Shown here in pieces: positions 24,038 through 33,587 of a stretch of 64,000 nt of DNA. This stretch comes from Shewanella sp. Choline-02u-19. GTDB lineage: Bacteria > Pseudomonadota > Gammaproteobacteria > Enterobacterales > Shewanellaceae. The position numbers and the translations under genes were made by a program. The DNA lies in the NCBI RefSeq assembly GCF_002836205.1, contig NZ_PJBE01000012.1:868001-932000 (forward strand). The letters are read 5' to 3'. Position 1 is the stretch's first letter. Every line of letters starts with the position of its first letter. The notes under the pieces were generated by a model, which ran no database searches, was not told the origin of the DNA, and saw nothing but the letters and a program-made list of their open reading frames with translations.

Positions 24038-25777
24038 TTAATGGGCTGGCAAGTAGGTGCCGTACTCCATACTTTTTCCAAGTTCAGGGTGGATCTCATC
24101 ATGTTCACAGGCCAGATTCCCGTTGATAAATACCTGTTCGACCAGCCCCGGATTTCGGTTAACTAAGCGTTGTAGGTCAAAGTTTTCCATTTCTGCCCAA
24201 CTGACTTGCTCTAGGTTTTGGGTAAATTTGGCGGGATTGATAATCACTATGTCTGCTCTATCACCCATGTGAATGCGCCCGGCATCAATGTTGAACCACT
24301 GCGCTTGATCGCCTGTCATACGAAATACCGCTTGCTCCATTGTCATAATGGCTTGGTTTTCATCGATACTTTCATTGACGAGCTTTAGCATTCTTAATGG
24401 CAAGTTATAAAAGGCCATATTCCGAATATGAGCACCCGCATCGCTAAAGGTGATTAAAGACTTTTTATCTTTGACCATGTTTTTAAGTACGTGCTTACGG
24501 TGGTTTGCGACGGTGGTGTACCAGCGAAGATCAGTACCGTATTCCACAACGAGGTCGAGAAATAGGTCGACCACATGGATCTGTTTTTTATCGGCTACTT
24601 CGGCAAAGTTTTTACCCACGATGGATTCATCTGGGCAGTCGAGAATAATGGCGTCACCAAAGTCGCGTTGCCAGACTCTAGGGCTGAGTTTTTCACCGTA
24701 GAACTTTCTAAAGTCACGGCGATATTTTTCATCTTTTAGTAATGCGTTACGGGCTATTTTGTCTTTTAGATCTAATGCCAGTTCGCCGGCACCGAACTCT
24801 TCAAAAAACACCACATCGATACCGTCAGCGTAAACAGTGAAGGGGGTTGGTAGCACTTGCCAGCGAAAATCACCATTGAAGAAGTTGGTGACTTGAGCGG
24901 CTAGGTTGGTGATTTTACTCAAATAGACGCTGCCTTTTAGATCCATTCGACTAATTAAGGTGGTCTTTAAAGGCTTCTTGAAAATGCCGATGCATTCGCG
25001 CATGTATTGGTTTATTTGCAGAATGGCGGCTGCGTTGGGTGCGCCTTGATGCACCCGGTCATATTGGCGCACTAAATTATTAAGGCGGGAAACTTCTTTC
25101 CACTTAGCGTAGGTGCTCGGTAAGCTTTTGGACCATTCACGATTACCGTCAAGTTTGTCCCATTTAAGACACATGGTTGATAATCCTAAAAAGCCAATCT
25201 CTAGAGACTCTTTTAGCAGGCGTTCCATCTGTACCATTTCAGCTTCAGTGGGCACTACATTGCGATCAGTGGCACGGTTTAAACCCATAACGGCGACTCG
25301 CATATCGCTGTGGCCTAGCATGCTAACGACATTGGGGCCTAGCGGATGGTTTTTAGCAAATGTCACCCACTGCTTTGGTGTGTGCCAGGTTTTGTATTTT
25401 TTTAGAATAGGCAACACTTTTTCACGAGGAACGGTTTCAACTCGAGTAAAGATATCAGAGGCATCTTCATATTCACTGCACACCATGCTCAATGAACAAC
25501 TACCGACTAAAACGGTGGTGATGCCATGGCGAACTGACTCCGATAAGCTCGGACTGACAATCAGCTCAGCATCATAGTGTGTGTGGGTGTCGATAAAACC
25601 GGGCATCAGCCATTTATCTTCGGCATCAATAATATGATCGCAGCCGGTTTCACTAATGTTTGAGCTAGATACTTTGGCTATCCTGCCGTTTTTTATCGCA
25701 ATATTTTGAATAGATGAGGCTGCGCCAGTGCCATCAAAATAGCGAGCTCCCTTGATAATGGTATCGTATGCAGACAT
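24038..25777 (-). CDS. Amidohydrolase, N-acyl-D-amino-acid deacylase-like
   Basis: 579 residues. The metal-dependent hydrolase start DTIIKGARYFDGTG, the zinc motif GFIDTHTHYDAEL, and TFSDAGAHIRNMAF near residue 460 place it in the D-aminoacylase (N-acyl-D-amino-acid deacylase) branch of the amidohydrolase superfamily. There is no signal peptide, so it is cytoplasmic. It probably hydrolyses an N-acyl or amide bond, though this branch includes many proteins of untested specificity. It is divergent from an AraC-type regulator 144 bp away and precedes the sulfatase, suggesting one regulated catabolic unit. Confidence 0.85.
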   Translation of the reverse strand: MSAYDTIIKGARYFDGTGAASSIQNIAIKNGRIAKVSSSNISETGCDHIIDAEDKWLMPGFIDTHTHYDAELIVSPSLSESVRHGITTVLVGSCSLSMVCSEYEDASDIFTRVETVPREKVLPILKKYKTWHTPKQWVTFAKNHPLGPNVVSMLGHSDMRVAVMGLNRATDRNVVPTEAEMVQMERLLKESLEIGFLGLSTMCLKWDKLDGNREWSKSLPSTYAKWKEVSRLNNLVRQYDRVHQGAPNAAAILQINQYMRECIGIFKKPLKTTLISRMDLKGSVYLSKITNLAAQVTNFFNGDFRWQVLPTPFTVYADGIDVVFFEEFGAGELALDLKDKIARNALLKDEKYRRDFRKFYGEKLSPRVWQRDFGDAIILDCPDESIVGKNFAEVADKKQIHVVDLFLDLVVEYGTDLRWYTTVANHRKHVLKNMVKDKKSLITFSDAGAHIRNMAFYNLPLRMLKLVNESIDENQAIMTMEQAVFRMTGDQAQWFNIDAGRIHMGDRADIVIINPAKFTQNLEQVSWAEMENFDLQRLVNRNPGLVEQVFINGNLACEHDEIHPELGKSMEYGTYLPAH

Positions 25778-25921
25778 TGAAAACTCCGAATGTTGTTAAT
25801 CGTTTTTATTATGTTTATCGATTCGACACATTCAGATTAAGGCTTAGCTAATTAACATTCTTGTCATTTGGTGACAAATTGGCGATTATCTAATCACAGT
25901 TAGTTGATAGGTGACGTATTG

Positions 25922-26929
25922 ATGCAGCAAGATTATCTCATTCGTAGTGGCTCGTTAGTGGGGTTTGATGGCTTAGTGACCGAACTGGGAGGTGATGCTG
26001 AACACTTGCTTTTACAATGCGCTTTAACCGCTGAAGACATTGTTAACCCCGATAATATGATTGCCGTTGCGGACATGATTAACTTGCTTGAACTGAGCGC
26101 GGAACAGTTAAATTGCAAAGACTTTGGTTTACGTTTAGCGGCGACACAAGGGCTTGAGATGTTGGGGGCGGTAGGCATGATAATGCAGACAAGCCAAACA
26201 GTGAGAGCAGCCTTGATTCATGCGCAGCGTTATATGGCGATACATAGTCAGGGTGAATATTGGATGTTGCGTGAGTTTGCTTCATCGGCGTTTATCGAAC
26301 GTTACCAAGTGTTCCAAGATATAAGCCATGCAAAGCAGTACAAGGAGTTATCTTTTGGTGTGTGTTTAGGCTTAGTTAAAACACTTATTGGCCCTCAAGT
26401 AAAATTGGACCGACTTGAGTTCGCCCATACCGCAATATCTGATAGTGCGGTATATCGAAAATACTTTGAGTGCTCTGTGGTGTTTAATCAGGAAAATGAC
26501 CGACTGGTCCTCGATAACAGTTATTTAGCACAGAAATCGCAATCGATTTCAGCGCAAGATAAAGCTCAAGTTGAAGGTTATTTAGAGGCCCTCATTGGAC
26601 AGTTTGGTGACGATATTGAGCGCAAGGTTAAAACTTTAGTTTTACAAACGATGGGGATGGGGGATGCGAATATTGATGAAATTGCGTCAATGTTGAATAT
26701 GAATAGGCGCACCCTTCAACGGCGCTTAAGATGTAAAGGTCTAACATTTAAGCAGTTATTGATGGACGTTAGAGTGAGTTCTGCCTGTTGGCATTTAACC
26801 TCAAGTCAAATTGACATTACCTTGTTATCTGAGGTGTTGGGCTTTAGCGATGTGAGTGCTTTTTCTAAATCGTTTAAACATAGGATGCAGCTGTCTCCTT
26901 TGCAGTGGCGCAAGCAAAACACACAATAG
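25922..26929 (+). CDS. AraC-family transcriptional regulator
   Basis: 335 residues from the ATG at 25922, with AGGTGA eight bases upstream. The N-terminal two-thirds match the arabinose-binding-like domain of OruR/ArgR-type AraC proteins (CKDFGLRLAATQGLEMLG). The C-terminal 90 residues form the double helix-turn-helix: EIASMLNMNRRTLQRRLR and LSEVLGFSDVSAFSKSFKHR. It is transcribed away from the amidohydrolase/sulfatase pair, which is the expected target. The inducer is unknown. Confidence 0.9.
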   Translation: MQQDYLIRSGSLVGFDGLVTELGGDAEHLLLQCALTAEDIVNPDNMIAVADMINLLELSAEQLNCKDFGLRLAATQGLEMLGAVGMIMQTSQTVRAALIHAQRYMAIHSQGEYWMLREFASSAFIERYQVFQDISHAKQYKELSFGVCLGLVKTLIGPQVKLDRLEFAHTAISDSAVYRKYFECSVVFNQENDRLVLDNSYLAQKSQSISAQDKAQVEGYLEALIGQFGDDIERKVKTLVLQTMGMGDANIDEIASMLNMNRRTLQRRLRCKGLTFKQLLMDVRVSSACWHLTSSQIDITLLSEVLGFSDVSAFSKSFKHRMQLSPLQWRKQNTQ

Positions 26930-26989
26930 TCAGTGACTCGCTTTGCTGCTTGATTATAATGGGTGAATATAAGTTAGTTGGAAGAGTGA

Positions 26990-27769
26990 GTGTTAAAGTC
27001 TAAGGCATATCATCGCATTGGTCCTGATTACCGTTTTGATGAGCAAGTCAGTTTTGTTGATGTCAAAGAGGTGTTTGGCTTAGGTCATATCCGCTTAGGC
27101 AAGTGGGTAGAAAATGCGGAGCGTGATAAAGCGGCAAATCTGATCTTTGACTCCTTAGCGGATCTTGCTTTTATTTTAAAGCTACCGCCTAAAGCGCTCG
27201 GTTTACGGCAAACACTTAACCTTGCTTTTGGTACCGGTGGCCAAAAAGGAGTGCAGGCGCATTATGCGCCGGATAGACGTGAACTGGCACTGGCTAAAAA
27301 TGCGGGTGCTGGGGCACTTGCGCATGAGTTTTGGCATGCCTTTGATCATTATATCGCTCCAAAATCATTTCATATCTCATCTAATAGAATCTCTTTTGCG
27401 AGTCATAGTTGGATTGCAGATGTAAAGCCGATTAAACATCCGTTAAACCAACGCTTAGAACGGGTATTTGAAGTGAGTATGCTTAGCGACGATGGTGAGG
27501 AAGGGCATGACTATGTCTGCCGCGCGATTGCGTTAGATAAGCAATATGGCACGCAGTACTTTTCAAAACCAACCGAATTAATGGCGCGCGCGTTTGAATC
27601 TTGTATCGAATCCTATGCTGATATTAGTAATCCTTATTTAGTGGATGAAACCTTACATTCAGACCTTTTTGATGCTGGCGGTTATCCTACGATCGAACAT
27701 CGACAGCAAATATTCAGTGTGTTGATTGATTATTTTGAACCCTTGGGTGAGGCGTTAGGCCGAGAGTAA
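26990..27769 (+). CDS. Putative zinc metallopeptidase-like protein (CLCA_X family)
   Basis: 259 residues, GTG start at 26990 with GGAAGAG upstream. A zinc HExxH signature occurs in LAHEFWHAFDHYIAP near residue 113, with a later acidic stretch, PTELMARAFESCIESYAD, that could give the third ligand. An upstream GHIRLGKWVENAERDKAA resembles the DNA/phage-associated LPD1-like segment found with this family. No signal peptide is seen, so it is probably cytoplasmic. Proteins of this kind occur in Shewanella but their substrate is not known to me. It has its own gap from the AraC gene and ends at the pyrC terminator. Confidence 0.7.
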   Translation: MLKSKAYHRIGPDYRFDEQVSFVDVKEVFGLGHIRLGKWVENAERDKAANLIFDSLADLAFILKLPPKALGLRQTLNLAFGTGGQKGVQAHYAPDRRELALAKNAGAGALAHEFWHAFDHYIAPKSFHISSNRISFASHSWIADVKPIKHPLNQRLERVFEVSMLSDDGEEGHDYVCRAIALDKQYGTQYFSKPTELMARAFESCIESYADISNPYLVDETLHSDLFDAGGYPTIEHRQQIFSVLIDYFEPLGEALGRE

Positions 27770-27795
27770 AGTACAGATTATATTGATATTAGAGA

Positions 27796-27821
27796 CAAAA
27801 AAGCCCGCATTAGCGGGCTTG
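27796..27821 (-). terminator. Terminator of pyrC
   Basis: AGCCCGC ATT AGCGGGCT preceded on the plus strand by AAAAAA, giving a T-run on the minus strand after the pyrC stop. Confidence 0.88.
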
Positions 27822-27853
27822 GTCTCGAACTGGCTGACAGTGAAAATGATCCG

Positions 27854-28891
27854 TTAAGCGGTCTTCACTTTCCAATTAACTTTTTCACCAGCGAAGAAAG
27901 GGACGATAGGGTTGCCGTTTGGCAGAATGATCTCTGACGGTACTGTCCAAGTCTCTTTTATCAGCGTGACGGTACTCGTGTTGCGTGGCAGACCATAAAA
28001 GTCTGGACCATGAGTACTGGCAAAGCCTTCAAGCTTATCCAACGCACCTAAGTCATCAAACACCTGAGCATAAAGCTCTAATGCGCTCCAAGCGCTATAA
28101 CAACCTGCACAGCCGCATGCAGATTCTTTACGGTGCTTTTCGTGTGGGGCAGAGTCGGTGCCTAAAAAGAACTTACTTGAACCCGTCGCCACAGCAGCGC
28201 GCAGCGCTTCTTGATGAGTACTGCGTTTTAAAACCGGTAAGCAGAAATTATGTGGGCGCACGCCACCAACCAGTAGATCATTACGGTTAAGCAGTAAATG
28301 CTGTGGCGTAATCGTGGCTGCTACATTATCTGCGGCTGACATGACAAAGTCTGCAGCTTCTTTAGTGGTGATGTGTTCAAACACCACTTTAAGGTTTGGG
28401 AAGGCATCAACGATACGCGCTAGGTAGCGCTCAATGAAGAGAGCTTCACGATCAAAAATATCGATATGTGATTCAGTCACTTCACCATGAACAAGCAGCA
28501 GTAAACCGTGTCTGGCCATTGCCTCAAATATAGGAAATAGCGAATCTAACGCTTTTACTGCCGCATCAGAATTGGTGGTGGCACCCGCTGGGTAAAGCTT
28601 TGCTGCAACAATACCCGCGGCTTTAGCATCGATGATGTCTTGCTCTGTCGTATTGTTGGTTAGGAAAATGGTCATTAGAGGTTCAAAATTAGAACCTGCT
28701 GGACGAGCAGCTAAAATCCGCTCACGGTATGCAATGGCAAGCTTTGCATCTGTGATAGGAGGTAACAGATTGGGCATCACGATAGCGCGATTAAACAATC
28801 TTGCGGTTGCTGGTACGGTTTCTTGCAACATATCTCCATCACGAAAATGAAGGTGCCAATCGTCTGGTGTCAGTAGGGTAAGCTGCGTCAT
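27854..28891 (-). CDS. pyrC: Dihydroorotase
   Basis: 345 residues, the usual length of type II dihydroorotase. The start TLLTPDDWHLHFRDGDML contains the zinc HxH, and KLYPAGATTNSD holds the carbamylated Lys. LLVHGEVTE and VFEHITTKEA supply further His ligands, and LGTDSAPHEKHRKE the catalytic Asp. It closes carbamoyl aspartate to dihydroorotate in pyrimidine synthesis. It stands alone on the minus strand between two opposed genes. Confidence 0.96.
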   Translation of the reverse strand: MTQLTLLTPDDWHLHFRDGDMLQETVPATARLFNRAIVMPNLLPPITDAKLAIAYRERILAARPAGSNFEPLMTIFLTNNTTEQDIIDAKAAGIVAAKLYPAGATTNSDAAVKALDSLFPIFEAMARHGLLLLVHGEVTESHIDIFDREALFIERYLARIVDAFPNLKVVFEHITTKEAADFVMSAADNVAATITPQHLLLNRNDLLVGGVRPHNFCLPVLKRSTHQEALRAAVATGSSKFFLGTDSAPHEKHRKESACGCAGCYSAWSALELYAQVFDDLGALDKLEGFASTHGPDFYGLPRNTSTVTLIKETWTVPSEIILPNGNPIVPFFAGEKVNWKVKTA

Positions 28892-29223
28892 GTAGGGTTC
28901 CTAAGCGTTTACGACAAAGTATTAGGTGCTTTCTTATATGCTATTTTTGCGAGCTATATTGTGCCTGAAATCGCCTCTGCTTAATAGCAGTACCTGCGAA
29001 GATAACAGTAACGTTAAGCTTGTTATCGTGGCTTGTTTGAAAATATTTGTTTCGCCAATATTCTATGAGTTGATCCAGCCTATCCGTAGATATGAATCTA
29101 ATTTTGTAGTGGCGCGCAAACAGATTATAAAAAGAGCGGTCTGTGAAAACCGTTATAGAGTTACTTATTTCACCGATGGCTGTTAACCTCTACTGTCATT
29201 TATAAAGAAGAATGTTTATCTGT
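28892..29223. other. Intergenic region between pyrC and rsuA
   Basis: About 330 bp holding the divergent promoters of pyrC and rsuA. An 86-codon plus-strand frame here has no ribosome site or protein-like composition. No specific element is identified. Confidence 0.4.
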
Positions 29224-29910
29224 ATGCGTCTTGATAAGTTTTTGTGTAAAAGTACTGAGCTAACCCGTATTGCAGCTACTCAATGTATTGAGCTGGGCGA
29301 GGTGAGCGTGAATGACAAGGTTATTACCGAAGCTAGATTTCAAGTGCATGAGAACAACTCTGTTGTTTGGCAAGGCAGGCGATTAGTCGCCCGGCCTTCA
29401 CGCTATATCATGCTGCATAAACCCGTTGATACTTTGAGCTCGAATGTCGATGGTGATTACCCGAGCCTATTTCGTTGCATTGATGTGGATAGAGCTGAGG
29501 ATCTGCATATTGTGGGACGCTTAGATGCTGACACCTCTGGATTAGTATTGCTGACCGATGATGGTCGTTGGTCATTTGAAATCATCAGACCGGAAAAACA
29601 GTGCCCAAAAACTTATCGAGTCACACTGCGCGATGCTATTGGCGACGATGTTGCGGCTAAATTTTTAGTGGGTGTTCAACTGCAAAATGAGTCACAACTT
29701 ACTGCGGCTGCGCATCTTAAGGTTGTGACTGAAAATGAAGTACTGCTGACGATCACTGAAGGCAAGTATCACCAAGTAAAGCGAATGTTTGCCGCCGTAG
29801 GTAATCGAGTTAATGGTCTTCACCGTGAACAAATTGGCAGCTTACAACTTGATGTTGAACTTGCTCAATGGCGCTACCTTACCCCCGATGAAGTGGCCAA
29901 GTTTCTGTAA
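29224..29910 (+). CDS. rsuA: Ribosomal small-subunit pseudouridine synthase A-like
   Basis: 228 residues starting at the ATG at 29224, since MRLDKFLCK is the family start; an ATG at 29212 would add four residues. An S4-like RNA-binding domain (residues 1-60) precedes the RsuA catalytic domain with the motif VGRLDADTSGLVLLTDDG, where the Asp is the catalytic nucleophile. KTYRVTL and KYHQVKRMFAAVGNRV follow. It isomerises a uridine in 16S rRNA (U516 in E. coli). Closely related RluE/F-type enzymes are less likely given the length and N-terminus. Confidence 0.9.
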   Translation: MRLDKFLCKSTELTRIAATQCIELGEVSVNDKVITEARFQVHENNSVVWQGRRLVARPSRYIMLHKPVDTLSSNVDGDYPSLFRCIDVDRAEDLHIVGRLDADTSGLVLLTDDGRWSFEIIRPEKQCPKTYRVTLRDAIGDDVAAKFLVGVQLQNESQLTAAAHLKVVTENEVLLTITEGKYHQVKRMFAAVGNRVNGLHREQIGSLQLDVELAQWRYLTPDEVAKFL

Positions 29911-29994
29911 TTTTGAGCGAGTTAATTTTTTAGTGTATTAGTTTTCGTGTTGATTAAAGAGCCAAGGTGGCAGCTTGACGCTGCCGTTGCTGGC

Positions 29995-32172
29995 TTACTC
30001 TACCCAATGCAGTACGTCGCGAATGATCGACCAGCGAGGCAGCTTCTCAACAGCACCTTGTCCCAGCATCCAATAGTTATAGATCTCATCTTGGTGACCA
30101 TCGACTTTGCGCAAGCGCTGCCAGTTATTGACATAGTTGAGTAGTGATTGGTTTGATTGGGCAACGGCGTATGCTACTGGGTAACGTGATTTACTTTCGA
30201 GCAAAGCAATACCGTAACCTGGGAAGAATAGTGTCCAGGCTGAGCCTGCTTGAGCACTGATCACCACTGCATCGTATTTATCTTTTTTCTGTCTAAAGAA
30301 ATCTTTATAGCCGTCTATTTTTACAAATTTAATATTTGGCGCTTTTAAACGAGCATCTTCAACGACGTCGCTGTGCTCTACATAAGCGATAGTGACTGCG
30401 TCCAGTTCCAATATTTTTTCAGTGCTTTTAAAGGTATTTACCAAGTGATCTTTTGTCGCCAGAGCTAAGTTCAGCTCCAGTACCGGGTTGCTATAGCTGA
30501 GTGCATCCATCTGCTCAATATCCATGGCTAAACCAGACATGGCAATATCAAAAAAACCCGCGTCTAACGCTTGAGCGAGTTTGCTTTTCTTGAATGGAAT
30601 AAACTCGACTTTAACGTTGAGATCTTCCGCGAGCTTAGTCGCCATAGCTGTATCAAAACCAACAAGATTGCCAGTGTTATTGTAGTAACTAAAGGGCACA
30701 TTACTGGGTATATAGCCGACTCTAAGTATTCCTCTGCTGCGGATCTCTTTAATCCCAGCAATGGGGGATCGCGGAGTTGTTCCTATCACCGGAAACTGTT
30801 TACTGACCTTTGTTGGGACTTTATCGGCCACCTGCATATTCGCAATAACGCCGCTGGTGGTCTCTGGGCTATGAATAAATAGCCCCATGCCCACGCGGCA
30901 TACAACCAAGGTCAAAATAAGGCTTATGCCGATCCCCAAGCCCATTTTGAGCAATTGAGTTGGACGCAGTGTAAGGTGCTTTTCAAACAATGCAGCAGTG
31001 AGTAGCGTCAGTGCAAACAGGTTCATCACGGCGGCGATGGAGTTGAATTTTCCTGTGATAAAGCCAGACATCACAAATAGCTGAAATAGATCTGACGGTA
31101 AATGGACCAGATCCAGCATAAAGGGGATCGCCACATACACACTGCCAAATAGCGATAATAAGCCACTAATAGAAAGTGATGGAATACTACTGATATCAAC
31201 AGGCGTGCCATTAAACCAACCCGCAAAGAGGACAAAGAGGATCACGGTTAACTTGCCAATATTAGGAAACGTGAACGCAATCGGAACCAAAATTTCTATC
31301 AAGGTGGCGCCATCTTCACTCAATTTATCGTGTTCACGCATGACCTGCTTGCACTCTTCCACAATCACTGGAATAACAATAAAGATGTTCCCTGTGGCAA
31401 ATGCGGTCACTAAGCTAGCCTTTGAGACCCGTAGCGCTTGTGCAAAAGTGATAGGGGTTAAAGAGGCGACAATCCACGGCAAAATCCAAAAGGTGAGTAG
31501 CAGACAGAGCACAAAGTAGCTGATTAAATACACCTGCATACTGGCAAACTCATCAACCCCCATAGTGCCTGCTGCGGAGGCTGACATGGCAAAAATGCCG
31601 ATAGGAAGTACTTTGACCAAGCCTTGAGTGATGCGAGAAAATATCTCTGAACTGGTGTGCATAAAGGTTAAAATTTGCTGTTTATTTTCGCCCTGCATGC
31701 CAATAAGTGCAAGCCCCATGGCGATACTGAACACCACCATTGCGGGCACATAGCCCCCCGCCATAGATTCGAACGGGTTTGATGGAATATAGAGTTTGAA
31801 ATAGTTGATGGGGGTTACAGGTTCAATGCTACTGGTGCTGAAGAAAGCAGCTGATTCAACGACTGGAAATGAAAGTGGCATTAAGGCGACTGTGAGCAAC
31901 CCCAGTCCCCAGAGCAGTATCATGATAAGTCCCGCGCGGCTGAAAATAAGCTTGGCAGTATTCTTTTGTAATTTACCGATACCGCCCACCAGCGAGACCA
32001 CGATATAAGGGAGAACGGTCATTTGCATGAGTAATATCACGCTGGTGCCAATTGTGCCCATCCAGCTTACGGATTCACCAAAGAATAGGCCAACGCCGAA
32101 ACCCAAAAACATGGCCACTAACATCTGTGTCGAGCTGGTCATTGCTAGTATTTTTTTTAGCACCGATCCCAT
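29995..32172 (-). CDS. Dicarboxylate/amino-acid:cation symporter fused to a solute-binding domain
   Basis: 725 residues in one frame. Residues 1-435 are a GltP/DctA-type (SDF) symporter with eight or more membrane helices and the signatures TAFATGNIFIVIPV and PIAFTFPNIGKL. After a linker, residues about 478-710 form a periplasmic type II solute-binding domain (RGILRVGYIPSNVPFSYYN, LVGFDTAMATKLAEDL, FDIAMSGLAMD). Such binding domains normally belong to ABC systems as separate proteins. Here one is tethered to a secondary carrier and could deliver amino acids or dicarboxylates to it. The ribosome site is weak. It converges with rsuA. Confidence 0.9.
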   Translation of the reverse strand: MGSVLKKILAMTSSTQMLVAMFLGFGVGLFFGESVSWMGTIGTSVILLMQMTVLPYIVVSLVGGIGKLQKNTAKLIFSRAGLIMILLWGLGLLTVALMPLSFPVVESAAFFSTSSIEPVTPINYFKLYIPSNPFESMAGGYVPAMVVFSIAMGLALIGMQGENKQQILTFMHTSSEIFSRITQGLVKVLPIGIFAMSASAAGTMGVDEFASMQVYLISYFVLCLLLTFWILPWIVASLTPITFAQALRVSKASLVTAFATGNIFIVIPVIVEECKQVMREHDKLSEDGATLIEILVPIAFTFPNIGKLTVILFVLFAGWFNGTPVDISSIPSLSISGLLSLFGSVYVAIPFMLDLVHLPSDLFQLFVMSGFITGKFNSIAAVMNLFALTLLTAALFEKHLTLRPTQLLKMGLGIGISLILTLVVCRVGMGLFIHSPETTSGVIANMQVADKVPTKVSKQFPVIGTTPRSPIAGIKEIRSRGILRVGYIPSNVPFSYYNNTGNLVGFDTAMATKLAEDLNVKVEFIPFKKSKLAQALDAGFFDIAMSGLAMDIEQMDALSYSNPVLELNLALATKDHLVNTFKSTEKILELDAVTIAYVEHSDVVEDARLKAPNIKFVKIDGYKDFFRQKKDKYDAVVISAQAGSAWTLFFPGYGIALLESKSRYPVAYAVAQSNQSLLNYVNNWQRLRKVDGHQDEIYNYWMLGQGAVEKLPRWSIIRDVLHWVE

Positions 32173-32752
32173 CCAATTATTATTTTAGTTTTAGTGGTAA
32201 GCTCAAATGATTAAAAGTAGAGCTGAAAATGTTCGTTTTAGCGATTGAAATACCCTGAAGGTTAAAAATGTTTTTAACCTTGGTTTACGCTGTCCTATAT
32301 TAGCTAAAGCTCAGCCACGCTAGCGCTGGTATGACATAGCCATGTTCATTATAGATATAGATAGCTTTAACTTTAAAGTAAATATTTTAAAGTTTGCTCA
32401 TTAGTATTAACAATTTGATTTACCAGCGACTTCAAGGTTTTTTAGTCACACAAAAAATCATTACTGCTGAGTATTGTTAGCGTTACTTACTAAGCTGAAA
32501 ATGATCTTCTAACAGACAGTGTATTACGCTCATGTTCTCGCTTTTTATTCAGTTATTGATGCTCAATTGAAAACAATAAAATCTACCACTAGCGACGAAT
32601 AAATGCGCTAGGATCTCGCAAATTGAGTAATAGTTGCTAGGCTTTATGCGTAATTATGTTGGCATGTTTCAAATCTCATACTCTCTCTAATGTGTTTTCT
32701 TAACTTTTAATGTTGACGTGATTGCAACTCACTCACTGAAAGGATTATAGAA
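32173..32752. other. Intergenic region upstream of the secreted unknown
   Basis: 580 bp, AT-rich, with no convincing frame on either strand. It holds divergent promoters for the fused symporter and the secreted protein. No repeat or operator is recognised. Confidence 0.4.
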
Positions 32753-33523
32753 ATGAAAAAGATTCTATTTAAGATATTCACCTGTAGCTTATTGGCGATG
32801 ATGGCGTTGATGAATACCGCCGTTGCCGCTGATGCAAAGCCTGATTCACTTGCTGATGTATGGGTTATGGTACCTAACCATGGCCAAGAGTCTGCATTTG
32901 AAACCGCGTTTATAAAACATGTTCAGTTCCGTGCAAGTCAAGGTGACCCAAGAGCATGGAAAGTCTATCGGCCTACAATCGGCACCGGCATGGACCGCTA
33001 TATTATTCGCTACTGTTGTACTCAGTGGAATGATGTTGATGGCTATCAAAAGTGGCAGGCCGATAACAAGATCCTCGATGACTGGTACGCAAATGTGGCG
33101 CAGTATATTCATCATTATGAGCACTTTTACAGCCGTTTAGACATCGAAAATAGTAACTGGCCACAAGACAGTGAAGAGTTTAAGTATTTTGCAGTCACCA
33201 ATTACCAAGAGAAGATGGGCAGTAGCAAAGGTATTGCCGCGGGTAAAAAGCTGTTAAGTGACAATGCTAAGGCGATGAAGTGGCCATATTCTTGGTCATG
33301 GGCTGATTCTATTGGTGGTGAAGGGGGACTTAGTTTAGTTATTCCCTACAACAATTACGCTGGCATGACGCCGCCAGACAAGTCATTTGCGGAAGTATTA
33401 GCGACCCATATGGGTGATGAAGCTAAAGCCGGGGCGGCGTTAAAAGCGTGGTCTGATAATTTTCACTCCACCACTTACACCGTATATAGGTTAGTGGATG
33501 AGCTATCGATGAAAGATAAGTGA
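32753..33523 (+). CDS. Secreted protein of unknown function, possible duplicated alpha/beta-barrel domains
   Basis: 256 residues; a signal peptide ends around AVAADA, and AAAGGA-type purines precede the ATG. The mature part has two similar-sized halves, each with beta-alpha-beta-like patterning (VWVMVPNHGQESAFETAF in the first, KYFAVTNYQEKMGSSKGI in the second) reminiscent of tandem ferredoxin-like/dimeric barrel folds. A CC pair lies in RYCCTQW. It is Trp/Tyr-rich and periplasmic. No family name is recognised; the fold comment is inference. Confidence 0.75.
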   Translation: MKKILFKIFTCSLLAMMALMNTAVAADAKPDSLADVWVMVPNHGQESAFETAFIKHVQFRASQGDPRAWKVYRPTIGTGMDRYIIRYCCTQWNDVDGYQKWQADNKILDDWYANVAQYIHHYEHFYSRLDIENSNWPQDSEEFKYFAVTNYQEKMGSSKGIAAGKKLLSDNAKAMKWPYSWSWADSIGGEGGLSLVIPYNNYAGMTPPDKSFAEVLATHMGDEAKAGAALKAWSDNFHSTTYTVYRLVDELSMKDK

Positions 33524-33550
33524 TGACTCAAATATACAGATAGCGAGATC

Positions 33551-33576
33551 ATAAAGCCGCGTTCGCGGCTTTATTT
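33551..33576. terminator. Bidirectional terminator
   Basis: AAAGCCGCG TT CGCGGCTTT between the secreted unknown (plus) and the LysR gene (minus), with a short T-rich flank on both sides. Confidence 0.75.
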
Positions 33577-33587
33577 GTGTAACCACG

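Noticed and set aside
25113..25577. 154-codon plus-strand frame opposite the D-aminoacylase-like gene
   Set aside because: Shadow frame of a recognised enzyme; no independent signals.
28926..29186. 86-codon plus-strand frame between pyrC and rsuA
   Set aside because: No ribosome site and no protein-like composition; it fills the divergent promoter region of pyrC and rsuA.
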